From the NCBI GenBank assembly GCA_009787025.1, contig WRGT01000058.1:1-36928 (forward strand): DNA of 36,928 bases. The letters run 5' to 3'. The translations under genes and the position numbers were made by a program. The stretch's first letter is position 1. The number at the start of each line of letters is the position of its first letter. Below, in pieces: positions 29,201-36,928 of the stretch. Source of the stretch: Spirochaetota bacterium. Lineage in GTDB: Bacteria > Spirochaetota > UBA4802 > UBA5550. Under the pieces are notes generated by a model, which saw only the letters and a list, made by a program, of their open reading frames with translations, did no database searches and was not told the DNA's origin.

Positions 29201-29520
29201 GGATTATCCCTCTCTCTTAAAATAATATCTATACATTTCCAGGTCATAATATCCTTATCAAAAAATCTTTCATCACAAGAGTCAGGGAAAAACGAATTAA
29301 GGACAAGACTTGTCATTTTATTAGGGAAGATATACTCGTAATTTGACCAGATGCCGAGCCGTCTGCTCATTTCAATGCTGATCCATTTCATCATACCCAA
29401 GCTCTGAACAACAATCAGTTCCTTTGACATAACCGGCAGCGGGGATGATGAAATTATTTCGTAGAATTTATCGGCAAGTATTTCTAATCTGTTTCCTGAA
29501 AATAGCGCTAACTTAGCCAT
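26251..29520 (-). CDS. recC: Exodeoxyribonuclease V subunit gamma (RecC)
   Basis: FSGNRLEILADKFYEII, VVQSLGMMKWISIEMSRRLGIWSNYEYIFPN, FGISYLPVYHINMLRAAANYSDVNIFILNPSPEYW, ICIIGMNDSEFPRKSASLSFDLMSSRPKRGDRSVRDEDRFLFLETLISARENLYISYIGRN. Confidence 0.96.
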   Translation of the reverse strand: MAKLALFSGNRLEILADKFYEIISSSPLPVMSKELIVVQSLGMMKWISIEMSRRLGIWSNYEYIFPNKMTSLVLNSFFPDSCDERFFDKDIMTWKCIDIILRERDNPVFSEISSYIDNDVTGIKLYQVAAKIIELFDQYMTFRPEMIIQWDNGAMKGEWQAELWRLLTHSMSKDHPPALLYNVYNIINSKEKFVPADFPGRFSVFGISYLPVYHINMLRAAANYSDVNIFILNPSPEYWDFLTEKEKGRIISAAPVIADDDIADYLHIGGGNELLSSLGRIGRDFLHHLFMWDIETGELFVEPERDSLLSMIQNDIYMMKNGPQKDEKDRFSEDDIVNDRSITISSCHSAMREVEVLHDYILDLLNRDSSLAPWDILIMSPNISEYSSYIQMVFGRASVFGRASEEIPYIPFKIIDRKIKDTSPVLETFFKILAITNERFTSAYILSIADCIEVREKFNLSQEDMDKIGRWVRDCTVYWGIDSRFKEELGLPGIYENTWRFGLDSLLMGSMMDGENKLSLGILPYSDIEGSDLQILGRFISFFNSLRDIYYMLKRDYTLYEWCDVINTILDSVFAADKISSALNEIHTLSLKLKEIYGESFLDKKVNVRVIYEFFDNSMSGVGSGGDIASGSLIFCEMLPMRSIPKKVICIIGMNDSEFPRKSASLSFDLMSSRPKRGDRSVRDEDRFLFLETLISARENLYISYIGRNINNGTELNPSVVVNELIEYINSCYKVDAAEKNPTDYIFKTHRIQSYNPVYFISGSGFFTYQGSKIGGAKSYAKSEKTDFKFMNEMLPPLTDDEKNITVNDLASFLVNPARWVTNKRLGLYLTTRSDEFIEEESFKLDALDLYRLNSEIMNALIRGDDRSEHFRFVKASGLLPHGKPGIVTYDNSFSQVKKFYDKFSPLLHDKSAKREISITINDLNISGAVDNIYDGKCIFFRYASDNGLSILTAWITHLLLLNSGGFSGDTILLSKNDKKEWGEQNNGREILSTLLNIYSDGMRKPVPLFPRSSLRYGEVFYDGKGEPGSRALKEAMKYFNDSYFTGDLEDPYIRLFFEESYILSKPFTDVTLKVYAPVFENIKSDEII
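28310..28345. repeat. 18-bp tandem duplication in recC (FGRASV x2)
   Basis: gatgcacgtccgaatacc/gatgcgcgtccgaatacc; one mismatch. Confidence 0.95.
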
Positions 29521-29521
29521 G

Positions 29522-30757
29522 TCAGGCAGACCTTATTGATCTTGAAAAGTCTCCGCCTGTGGGATTCTGAAACAGTTTAAGACCAAACTCAGGAGCTACC
29601 GAAATCAGATGTTCCATTATATCGGCTAATGCAAGCTCATATTCAAGAGTATCAATTATATTGGTAAACACATAGATCTGTAACGGAATACCGTTTCCGG
29701 AAGGCTCGAGGAGTCTGACAATAATATTCTTTTCTTTATTAATTCCGGAATGACTCTTTAAATAGAATTCGGAATATTTTCTAAAAAGTCCAATATTAGT
29801 TATTTCATTTCTGTTTATCCTTTCATCGCGGCTCTTCTTTATTGATTTGGATAATTCCTTCATATTTATATTATTTTTGAGAAGTTCAAGTTTTTGAATC
29901 CTTTTCAGTGATTTATCATCGGGAAGATTTATACTATTTACATCTATATTTATAACACGCCTGAGCCGCCTGCCTCCCGCTTCTTTTATCCCATGCCAAT
30001 TCTTAAATGTATGAGATATCATAGTGTATGCCGGTACCATACATATTGTATTATCCCAATTTTTCACCTTTACAGTACTTAAGGATATATCTATTACCTC
30101 TCCAATAATTCCATCTTTTTCTATCTCAATAATATCTCCTATTACTAACAGACGATTGGCATTTATCTGAACACTGGCTATGAACCCCAATATCCAGTCT
30201 CTAAAGACCAATATAAGCAATGCAGTCATTGCCCCCAGTCCGCTTAATATCCCCCATGGCGATTTATCAAAAAGAGTAGATATAATTACTATTATACCGA
30301 TCATGGTAACAAAAATCTTTACCATTTCCAAATACCCTTTTATCGGATTTTTTTTTGAAACTTCAAACTCCTGATAGTAATTATCTACGGCGTCAAGAAA
30401 AGCATTAAAAGTATAGATTACCAGCCCTATTAGAATTGAAAATATAATCTTTGAAAGGATATATTGAAATGTTGGAATATTTATGAAAAAAAAACTCGAC
30501 AAAAAATACAAGATTATAAATGGGAACATTATTATAAATCGGTTAATTACTTTTTTGTCGATCAATGACTTTGTAAAAATATATTTGCTGTTATTTTCAA
30601 ATCTTTCTGTGAGCTTTAATATTATCCAACTTATAATTTTCCCAAGCGCAAAACTTATGGCAATTATAAAAAGAAAGCGTATTAATATATCGCAGATAAA
30701 AATAAACGCTTCAGGCCAGTTAACAGAATATATCCAAAAATTAATTATCTCATCCAT
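29522..30757 (-). CDS. MscS-family mechanosensitive ion channel
   Basis: ILSGLGAMTALLILVFRDWILGFIASVQINANRLLVIGDIIEIEKDGIIGEVIDISLSTVKVKNWDNTICMVPAYTMISHTFKNW. Confidence 0.93.
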   Translation of the reverse strand: MDEIINFWIYSVNWPEAFIFICDILIRFLFIIAISFALGKIISWIILKLTERFENNSKYIFTKSLIDKKVINRFIIMFPFIILYFLSSFFFINIPTFQYILSKIIFSILIGLVIYTFNAFLDAVDNYYQEFEVSKKNPIKGYLEMVKIFVTMIGIIVIISTLFDKSPWGILSGLGAMTALLILVFRDWILGFIASVQINANRLLVIGDIIEIEKDGIIGEVIDISLSTVKVKNWDNTICMVPAYTMISHTFKNWHGIKEAGGRRLRRVINIDVNSINLPDDKSLKRIQKLELLKNNINMKELSKSIKKSRDERINRNEITNIGLFRKYSEFYLKSHSGINKEKNIIVRLLEPSGNGIPLQIYVFTNIIDTLEYELALADIMEHLISVAPEFGLKLFQNPTGGDFSRSIRSA

Positions 30758-30768
30758 TCGTAAATCTT

Positions 30769-31710
30769 TTACTTCTTTTTTAATTTACCAATTATTTCAT
30801 ATTTTGCAAAAATATGTTTAAGCATTGGATCTGTAACAACAGCAAGAACAAAATTTTTCTCTAACTCGTCAATAAAAACATTTTCACCGGAATAATATTC
30901 TACAGCCTGCACAGGATCATTTAACTCTCTGACCATATTAACAAGAAATGCAAGTCTTTGCATATCTCTTTTTTGAAGGGGAAGATTTTTATCAATTTCA
31001 ATATTAGTATTGTCCCTATATTTCTTCAAAATATCATTTAATTTTCCAAACTGTTGAAGATCAAGGCTGTATTTTTTTATAAACTCAGCAGAGAGTGTTC
31101 CAAGAGCTTCAACTTCAGACATCATAAGCATAATATATTGAAATAGATGATAATTTCTTGAAATTATTGACCTTAACACATCATCGGGAAGTCTGATAAA
31201 AAAATTGATAAAACCCGAGACATCCTTTATTTTTAAAAAAAATCTATTGAGCATATCAGTATCAAATTTTGTTAATATCATAAAAAGCATAAATTTATCA
31301 TTATTTATTACTGTAGAATTTAAAGCCAACTCCATTAGTTTATCCTTATCAAGAAAAAAAAGGATCTTATCAATAGTTCGGTCAATTGGAATGTCATGCA
31401 TGGTACAATAGCCAACTGTAAACAGAATAAGCTGTTCAAGTCTATCAATAGTAAATTTATCTGAGTTTATATATTTTTGGATATGATCCATATCACTGAA
31501 CAGAATAAAATAATATATAAAATGCTGCATAAGCTCATTATCTTCTAAAGTGAAGACCTTATCTACAAATAGAATAAACTCTTCAATTGTAATATCAGCA
31601 AACAAAGATCGGACTTTATTAACCGGCGGTATTATCGGATCATTCAATATGACTTCATTGTAAAAAATTTGAAATCGGCTCATAGCTTTAACATCACGAC
31701 CAGTATTCAT
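30769..31710 (-). CDS. Hypothetical protein (about 313 aa), helix-rich
   Basis: Long uninterrupted ORF, low-complexity-free, no family recognised with confidence. Confidence 0.75.
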   Translation of the reverse strand: MNTGRDVKAMSRFQIFYNEVILNDPIIPPVNKVRSLFADITIEEFILFVDKVFTLEDNELMQHFIYYFILFSDMDHIQKYINSDKFTIDRLEQLILFTVGYCTMHDIPIDRTIDKILFFLDKDKLMELALNSTVINNDKFMLFMILTKFDTDMLNRFFLKIKDVSGFINFFIRLPDDVLRSIISRNYHLFQYIMLMMSEVEALGTLSAEFIKKYSLDLQQFGKLNDILKKYRDNTNIEIDKNLPLQKRDMQRLAFLVNMVRELNDPVQAVEYYSGENVFIDELEKNFVLAVVTDPMLKHIFAKYEIIGKLKKK

Positions 31711-31781
31711 ATTTTCATCCGTTTAAAATTAATCTTCGACATTTACAATATTATTTCATTAAATCTTCGGGTTGATACCAA

Positions 31782-31889
31782 TTATTCTTTTTTAGATTTT
31801 TTCTCTTTCTTTTCAAGCCTCTTCTCTTTAATACTCTTTGTAGCTTTCTTTTTATCCTCAGTTTTTGTCTTATCTTTAGCTTTAGCCAT
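31782..31889 (-). CDS. Putative 35-aa lysine-rich basic protein
   Basis: Minus-strand MAKAKDKTKTEDKKKATKSIKEKRLEKKEKKSKKE* preceded by an agggggtactatt SD. Confidence 0.55.
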   Translation of the reverse strand: MAKAKDKTKTEDKKKATKSIKEKRLEKKEKKSKKE

Positions 31890-32007
31890 ATAATAGTACC
31901 CCCTATAATAATTTTAAGATGTATAGCTATATTCTATGATAGTAGAATAATTTGTCCAGAATATTTATATTTTTTATCAACATTATGAACAATTTGCATA
32001 AAATTAT

Positions 32008-32532
32008 CTAATCACAAATTTGATCAACATAAACAAGTGTATCAGTATTATATTGATTTTTTTCTGAAATACTTCTGAGTTCAGACATATCATTTTCATT
32101 TATAACAGGCTGTCTGCTCAATATCCATAATTGATGCTTATATGGAGATCCTATTATGGCATAACCTTTTGCTTCATCTATATGGATAACCGTATAGTCA
32201 AATGTAACAGGCCATATAAACTGCAGCTTTATTTTTTGCGGCTCTTTTTCATCAGGAATCCATGCCTTAGCAGTAAAACTCTTTATATCATTAGGGTTGC
32301 TTTTATTCTTAGCGCTGCTTGTAACAGTCATTATCCCGTCATCTTTATATGTATAAGTCATTGTGATACAGATTAATCCTTCTTCAAATGAATTTGGCAA
32401 TCGTGCTACTTCATACCATTTACCCTGATATAGTTCACAATTTATTAATTCATTAGTTTTTATTCCGGATTTAGCAGTACATGAAACTATAGCAACGAGC
32501 AGTATTACATAAAAAAAATGTAAATTTTTCAT
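32008..32532 (-). CDS. blc: Lipocalin family lipoprotein (Blc-like)
   Basis: IVSCTA lipobox, YQGKWYEVARLPNSFEEGLICITMTYTYKDDGIMTVTSSAKN, KAWIPDEKEPQKIKLQFIWPVTFDYTVIHIDEAKGYAIIGSPYKHQLWILSRQP. Confidence 0.93.
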   Translation of the reverse strand: MKNLHFFYVILLVAIVSCTAKSGIKTNELINCELYQGKWYEVARLPNSFEEGLICITMTYTYKDDGIMTVTSSAKNKSNPNDIKSFTAKAWIPDEKEPQKIKLQFIWPVTFDYTVIHIDEAKGYAIIGSPYKHQLWILSRQPVINENDMSELRSISEKNQYNTDTLVYVDQICD

Positions 32533-32608
32533 AGCACTGTTTTATCCTGCAATCTCAATATATATAATTATTGTAAAAAGTCATAAAAGACGGTTACAAA
32601 ATATACTT

Positions 32609-33442
32609 TTACAATCGCTCTTTCTTTAAATTATCTATCTCCCTTTCTAACTTGGCAAGCTGCTGCGTAAGCCTGTCTAATGATCTCTCTATGCGCTCCT
32701 TCTCAGACTCAAGGTATGAAAGCCTGCTTGGAAATTCTCTCTTTGGATTAATCTCAGCCTTAACCATATCAGGACTTTTATTTTTGTCCAAGAATGCCTC
32801 TTGAATCTCTTCCCTTAAATGATCATCCCTAATACGCGCTACTGTCTTCATATTTTCATAACCCATCTTTGGATTTATATCCATTGAAAAAGTCTTAATT
32901 ATAGTCTTAGCCTCACTCCTGTGCAGCTGCAATACCCTGTCTAAGTAATCTTCAAAACTCACTCCATATTTCATACACAGATCGCGTCCCTGTATTAGCA
33001 GGCTGCCAAACTCCTTCATTAAGAGACCGTTTTTAGAGAGAAAATCATTTCGCAATCTTGCTGTGAGTTCTTTAAATTCATCATTGGTATCAAAAATATT
33101 TTTATATATTCCCATACTTTCTGCTTTATACAGCAATGAATGAAATATATTCCAAAAATAATTTGCATGCGATCTGGTAGTTACAGGCGCATTAGACTTT
33201 GTAAACTGTATATGGTGCGCATATTCATGAATTGCAGTGTACATAAGCTGATTATCATCAACAAAGTTGCGGTTGTGAATAATCATCTCTCTTCTGTCCG
33301 GATAATAGAGACCATCAACCTTTTTACTTCTCTTTCCGGAAAAAGTTACCGTAAAATCTACATCTACTTTTTCAAGCTGAAGCAATTTTTGTTTTACCTG
33401 TTCTTGATTCATCATAACCTCACTTAGGCGGTCAGTGAACAT
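32609..33442 (-). CDS. Hypothetical protein with HEYAHH zinc-metalloprotease-like motif and C-terminal coiled coil
   Basis: MYTAIHEYAHHIQFTKS (HExxH), C-terminal ERIERSLDRLTQQLAKLEREIDNLKKE. Start may be 33412 or 33415. Confidence 0.75.
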   Translation of the reverse strand: MFTDRLSEVMMNQEQVKQKLLQLEKVDVDFTVTFSGKRSKKVDGLYYPDRREMIIHNRNFVDDNQLMYTAIHEYAHHIQFTKSNAPVTTRSHANYFWNIFHSLLYKAESMGIYKNIFDTNDEFKELTARLRNDFLSKNGLLMKEFGSLLIQGRDLCMKYGVSFEDYLDRVLQLHRSEAKTIIKTFSMDINPKMGYENMKTVARIRDDHLREEIQEAFLDKNKSPDMVKAEINPKREFPSRLSYLESEKERIERSLDRLTQQLAKLEREIDNLKKERL

Positions 33443-33923
33443 TCCCCAAAAAACTGCCCATATCCATTAAAGAATATGGTATTGCACTTGCCATTACAGT
33501 ACTGTTCTTCTCGCCTTTTATTACTTCAAAATTCAGCAGCATAAAATCATACTGCCAAAACATTTTATGTTTTCTGACTGCGAAAGAGTTTACAATAGTA
33601 TGCATCTGTTTTCTTTTATCATCTGTAAACATTTCATTATTTAGAATAAATCTATCAAGGGCTTCTGTTCTCTCTTTGCCCTCTTTAAAATATGAAAAAT
33701 TCCATGCTACGGCGGAAAAATAGAGCATCAATCTAAATTGAAATATATTGCCCGTATCTATACTTGTTATAAGCGGCGAAGCAAACTCAAGCAGTATATT
33801 TGAAATCCTTCTCCCCTCAAACTCATAGAGAATAGCATCCTCAGGAAATACATCGGCAGGGAGCAGTTCGATCTTCTCAGAATCAAGCTCCCTTCTCCTC
33901 TTTCTAAAATTACCCTTAGTCAT
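33432..33923 (-). CDS. Hypothetical protein, overlapping the HExxH protein gene
   Basis: Coherent 163-aa ORF in the same apparent operon; family not recognised. Confidence 0.7.
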   Translation of the reverse strand: MTKGNFRKRRRELDSEKIELLPADVFPEDAILYEFEGRRISNILLEFASPLITSIDTGNIFQFRLMLYFSAVAWNFSYFKEGKERTEALDRFILNNEMFTDDKRKQMHTIVNSFAVRKHKMFWQYDFMLLNFEVIKGEKNSTVMASAIPYSLMDMGSFLGNVH

Positions 33924-34041
33924 ATACTAAACCTTTTATATAATACTTAATAATACTTATTCTGCAATTATGACATATTTCATTAAAAAAAATCGTTATG
34001 TAAAGTAAAGCAAACAATATTGTAACAAAAAATTTTTTATA

Positions 34042-34077
34042 TTGACAAATATTAGTAATGATTGAATAATTGTTCAA
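34042..34077 (+). promoter_or_regulatory. Sigma70-like promoter (TTGACA-N17-AATAAT) overlapped by palindromic CadC/ArsR-type operator TTGAATAATTGTTCAA
   Basis: TTGACA at 34042-34047, 17-nt spacer, AATAAT at 34065-34070; operator palindrome 34062-34077 covers the -10. Confidence 0.75.
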
Positions 34078-34089
34078 CTATTAGGAGAA

Positions 34090-34455
34090 ATGAATATGAA
34101 TCTAAAAAAACAACCCGTATGCGACTGTCATGTAATCCATGAGGATATTGTTGAGAGAGTGCGCGCCACAATGCCGAAGGGAAAGGATTTTTATGACCTT
34201 TCCAATTTATACAAAATGTTCTCCGACCATACCCGTGTCCGCATACTTTGGGCTCTTTCCTGCGAGGATATGTGTGTCTGTGATTTGGCTGTACTGCTTG
34301 ATATGACGAAATCCGCCATATCCCATCAATTAAAGTCTCTGCGCCTTGCCAATCTTGTGAAATACGAAAAGCAGGGCAAGGTGATATATTATTCATTGGC
34401 AGACAGCCATGTAAAAGATATTTTCGAAAAGGGTTTTGAGCATATACACGAGTAA
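34090..34455 (+). CDS. cadC: ArsR/SmtB-family metal-sensing repressor (CadC-like)
   Basis: CDCHVIHEDIVERVRATMP, FSDHTRVRILWALSCEDMCVCDLAVLLDMTKSAISHQLKSLRLANLVKYEKQGKVIYYSL. Confidence 0.92.
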   Translation: MNMNLKKQPVCDCHVIHEDIVERVRATMPKGKDFYDLSNLYKMFSDHTRVRILWALSCEDMCVCDLAVLLDMTKSAISHQLKSLRLANLVKYEKQGKVIYYSLADSHVKDIFEKGFEHIHE

Positions 34456-34472
34456 TTTTTTTATTTCAACGA

Positions 34473-34488
34473 TTGAATGATTGAGCAA
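34473..34488 (+). promoter_or_regulatory. Second, degenerate CadC-type operator between cadC and the ATPase gene
   Basis: TTGAATGATTGAGCAA matches the 34062-34077 operator at most positions, with similar flanks (gattgaat..attg..caa.tat). Confidence 0.5.
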
Positions 34489-34515
34489 TTATTATATTTT
34501 TTTGGAGGAAGAATT

Positions 34516-36627
34516 ATGATTAAAACATACATATTACAAGGTTTGGAATGCCCGAACTGCGCTGCAAAAATTGAAAGCGCCGTACAAAAATTAAACGGCG
34601 TTTCTTCCGCTTCTGTAAACTTTATTACTGCAAGGCTGAATATAGAAATGACAGACAGACACACCGAATCAATACATCAGTTAATTGAAAAAACAGTTCA
34701 TAAATACGAACCTGACATAAATGTTATTGAGTCCGAAAATATCACTCGACAGAAAGACCATCTAACGCAGCAGGACAGCGAAGGCAGCCGGCAGATAGCG
34801 AAGCTGGTTGCCGGAGCCGCTGTATTCGGACTTGGCATTATGCTGGAGCAGGTACTTTTTGACGGCAAATATATCCCGCTTGCAGTGTTTATCGCAAGCT
34901 ATCTGATTCTCGGAGGCGGAATAATCCTGCGGGCATTGAAAAATATAACAGCCGGGCAGTTGTTTGACGAAAATTTTTTAATGAGCATTGCCACTATCGG
35001 AGCGTTTGCCATCGGTGAATATTCCGAAGCAGTGGCAGTTATGTTGTTCTTTTGTATAGGAGAATATTTTCAGGACATGGCAGTCCGCAGATCAAAAAAA
35101 TCCATTACAGACTTAATGGACATCAGACCTGACTTTGCCAACCTGAAAAAAAACGAAATGATTATTCAGGTTTCTCCCGATACGGTCAATATTGGCGATA
35201 CTATTGTTGTGAAACCGGGCGAAAAAATCCCATTAGACGGCATTGTCATTGAAGGCGAATCCATGATAGACACAATGGCTCTGACAGGAGAATCAAAGCC
35301 GCGCAAAACTGTTCCTTCCGACACTGTGTTGTCAGGCTGTATAAATCAAAGCGGAGTTCTGATTATTGAAGTAACAAAGTCCTTTGGCGAATCTACAGTG
35401 ACAAAAATTATTGACCTTGTGGAAAATTCAGGCAGCAAGAAAGCTCCCACTGAAAATTTTATAACCGCTTTTTCGCGGATATATACTCCTGTTGTAGTAG
35501 GGCTGGCTCTATTAATTGCAGTGATTCCAGCCCTTTTAACCGGCGGCTTGTGGCATGAATGGATAAACCGCGGGCTGATATTTCTTGTCATATCCTGTCC
35601 GTGTGCGCTTGTTATATCTATACCTTTAGGTTTCTTCGGAGGAATCGGCGGCGCATCAAAAAATGGAGTTCTGGTCAAAGGCGGCAATTATTTAGAAGCG
35701 CTTGCTAATCTTGACATTGTGGTATTTGACAAAACCGGCACTCTTACAAAGGGTGTATTCAATGTAACAAGTATTTTACCTGCAAACGGCAAAACAGAAA
35801 ACGACGTGTTGGAATTGGCTGCCTATGGAGAAGCCTTTTCCAATCATCCTATCGCTTTGTCCATACAAAGAGCTTACGCTAAGGCTGTTGATAAAAACGC
35901 CTTGTCGGAATATGAGGAAATCGCAGGATACGGAATCAGAGTTAAGATGAACGGCAAAGTAATTTTAGCAGGGAACAGCAAATTGATGGAACGAATGGAG
36001 ATACCCTTCACAGAATCACAGAATGTCGGCACCAAAGTTTATGTTGCATCAGACAAAGAATATGCAGGCTGCATAGTTATTTCAGACGAGATAAAGCCCG
36101 ATTCCCATAAAGCCATAACCGCGCTGAAAGCAAGAGGCGTCCGTAAAATCGTTATGTTGACAGGCGACAACTCTTTGACAGCTGAGGCAGTCGCAAAAGA
36201 ATTAGCATTAGACGAGGCATACGCAAATCTTTTGCCCGCGCAAAAAGTGGAATGTGTGGAAGCATTGGATAAAGAAAAACGCTCAAATTGCCGGCTCGCC
36301 TTTATAGGAGACGGTATCAACGACGCGCCTGTTTTGGCAAGAGCTGATGTCGGCGTGGCAATGGGCGCCTTAGGTTCGGATGCCGCTATTGAAGCTGCAG
36401 ATGTAGTGCTTATGACGGACGAGCCGTCTAAATTAGCCGAGGCAATTGATATTGCCAGATTCACCAAACGCATCGTTTGGCAGAATATTATATTTGCATT
36501 GGGAGTCAAAGCCTTAGTCATGCTGCTTGGCGTAATGGGTGCGGCAAATCTGTGGGAAGCAGTATTTGCCGATGTGGGCGTAGCTCTCCTCGCCGTGCTG
36601 AATGCTGCGCGAGCGATTAGGCATTAG
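34516..36627 (+). CDS. cadA: Heavy-metal (Cd/Zn) translocating P-type ATPase
   Basis: HMA GLECPNCAAKIE, SCPCALVISIPLG, DKTGTLTKG, MLTGDNSLTAEAVAKEL, GDGINDAPVLARADVGVAMG. Start 34516 with a ggagga SD. Confidence 0.95.
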   Translation: MIKTYILQGLECPNCAAKIESAVQKLNGVSSASVNFITARLNIEMTDRHTESIHQLIEKTVHKYEPDINVIESENITRQKDHLTQQDSEGSRQIAKLVAGAAVFGLGIMLEQVLFDGKYIPLAVFIASYLILGGGIILRALKNITAGQLFDENFLMSIATIGAFAIGEYSEAVAVMLFFCIGEYFQDMAVRRSKKSITDLMDIRPDFANLKKNEMIIQVSPDTVNIGDTIVVKPGEKIPLDGIVIEGESMIDTMALTGESKPRKTVPSDTVLSGCINQSGVLIIEVTKSFGESTVTKIIDLVENSGSKKAPTENFITAFSRIYTPVVVGLALLIAVIPALLTGGLWHEWINRGLIFLVISCPCALVISIPLGFFGGIGGASKNGVLVKGGNYLEALANLDIVVFDKTGTLTKGVFNVTSILPANGKTENDVLELAAYGEAFSNHPIALSIQRAYAKAVDKNALSEYEEIAGYGIRVKMNGKVILAGNSKLMERMEIPFTESQNVGTKVYVASDKEYAGCIVISDEIKPDSHKAITALKARGVRKIVMLTGDNSLTAEAVAKELALDEAYANLLPAQKVECVEALDKEKRSNCRLAFIGDGINDAPVLARADVGVAMGALGSDAAIEAADVVLMTDEPSKLAEAIDIARFTKRIVWQNIIFALGVKALVMLLGVMGAANLWEAVFADVGVALLAVLNAARAIRH

Positions 36628-36662
36628 GGGAAATTACAGATTACAAATTACAATGTACAAAT

Positions 36663-36860
36663 GTGAGTTATTTCATACTCGCAGGGGCGGCATTTTGCCG
36701 CCCGCAATTAAACCATAATCCGCAATTAAACGAAATCGGACAAATCGTGAAAGACGAAATTACGATATTATCTACAACATATACAAATGTAGCGATTGAT
36801 AAATATGTTATAATGCCAAATCATGTCCATATAATTATTACGAGACTGTTGAATTTTTAA
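36663..36860 (+). pseudogene. Truncated REP-associated tyrosine (Y1/HUH) transposase fragment
   Basis: LNEIGQIVKDEITILSTTYTNVAIDKYVIMPNHVHIIIT is the hallmark of Y1_Tnp (HUH = HVH). The ORF stops 6 codons later, and the N-terminal domain and catalytic Tyr are absent. Confidence 0.8.
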
Positions 36861-36928
36861 TTTTTGATAAGATTTTCATCTCTATCTAATTTTTCTTAAC
36901 CACTTTCAGTAAATTATTTTCGAAATTT

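Noticed and set aside
20805-29520. RecBCD as part of an anti-phage defence island
   Set aside because: recC-recB-recD is a standard housekeeping repair operon and the neighbours (TetR, MscS) are not defence genes.
26251-29520. Plus-strand ORFs inside recC/recB/recD (for example 26424-26654, 27569-27844, 24636-24863)
   Set aside because: They are antisense to strongly supported conserved genes and have no recognisable protein features.
36039-36521. Minus-strand 160-aa ORF and 35346-35687 ORF opposite cadA
   Set aside because: Low-complexity Ala/Ser-rich antisense translations of a conserved P-type ATPase.
1-36928. tRNA or rRNA genes
   Set aside because: No recognisable tRNA T-arm/acceptor arrangement or rRNA segments found on visual reading; a tRNAscan run would be decisive.

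Overview
AT-rich bacterial chromosomal window with mostly housekeeping or metabolic genes and small decayed mobile or toxin-antitoxin remnants in the gaps. Main blocks: (i) a SUMF1/FGE-type lipoprotein; (ii) a compact minus-strand [NiFe] uptake hydrogenase cluster (tetraheme c-type cytochrome lipoprotein, maturation protease, Tat small subunit, large subunit) with a terminator; (iii) UPF0182 membrane protein and malQ; (iv) lemA-TPM-TPM operon; (v) CAP-domain lipoprotein; (vi) higBA-type TA module directly upstream of holA; (vii) pmbA/tldD; (viii) PIN-domain protein with a small partner; (ix) TetR regulator; (x) recC-recB-recD; (xi) MscS channel; (xii) hypothetical proteins and a lipocalin; (xiii) ArsR/CadC regulator and Cd/Zn P-type ATPase; (xiv) a truncated REP-associated (Y1/HUH) transposase. 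No complete novel system is obvious. The best leads are the cytochrome-linked hydrogenase cluster, a 28-bp palindromic repeat family near a RAYT relic, a 64-bp TIR element, in-frame short tandem duplications (three 18-bp cases plus a 15-bp repeat in recB), duplicated CadC-type operators, relic genes missed by the ORF track, and unannotated small ORFs. Gene content and low-complexity lipoprotein linkers are suggestive of a spirochaete, but this is a weak inference. All calls are from reading the sequence and supplied ORFs; no database search was run.
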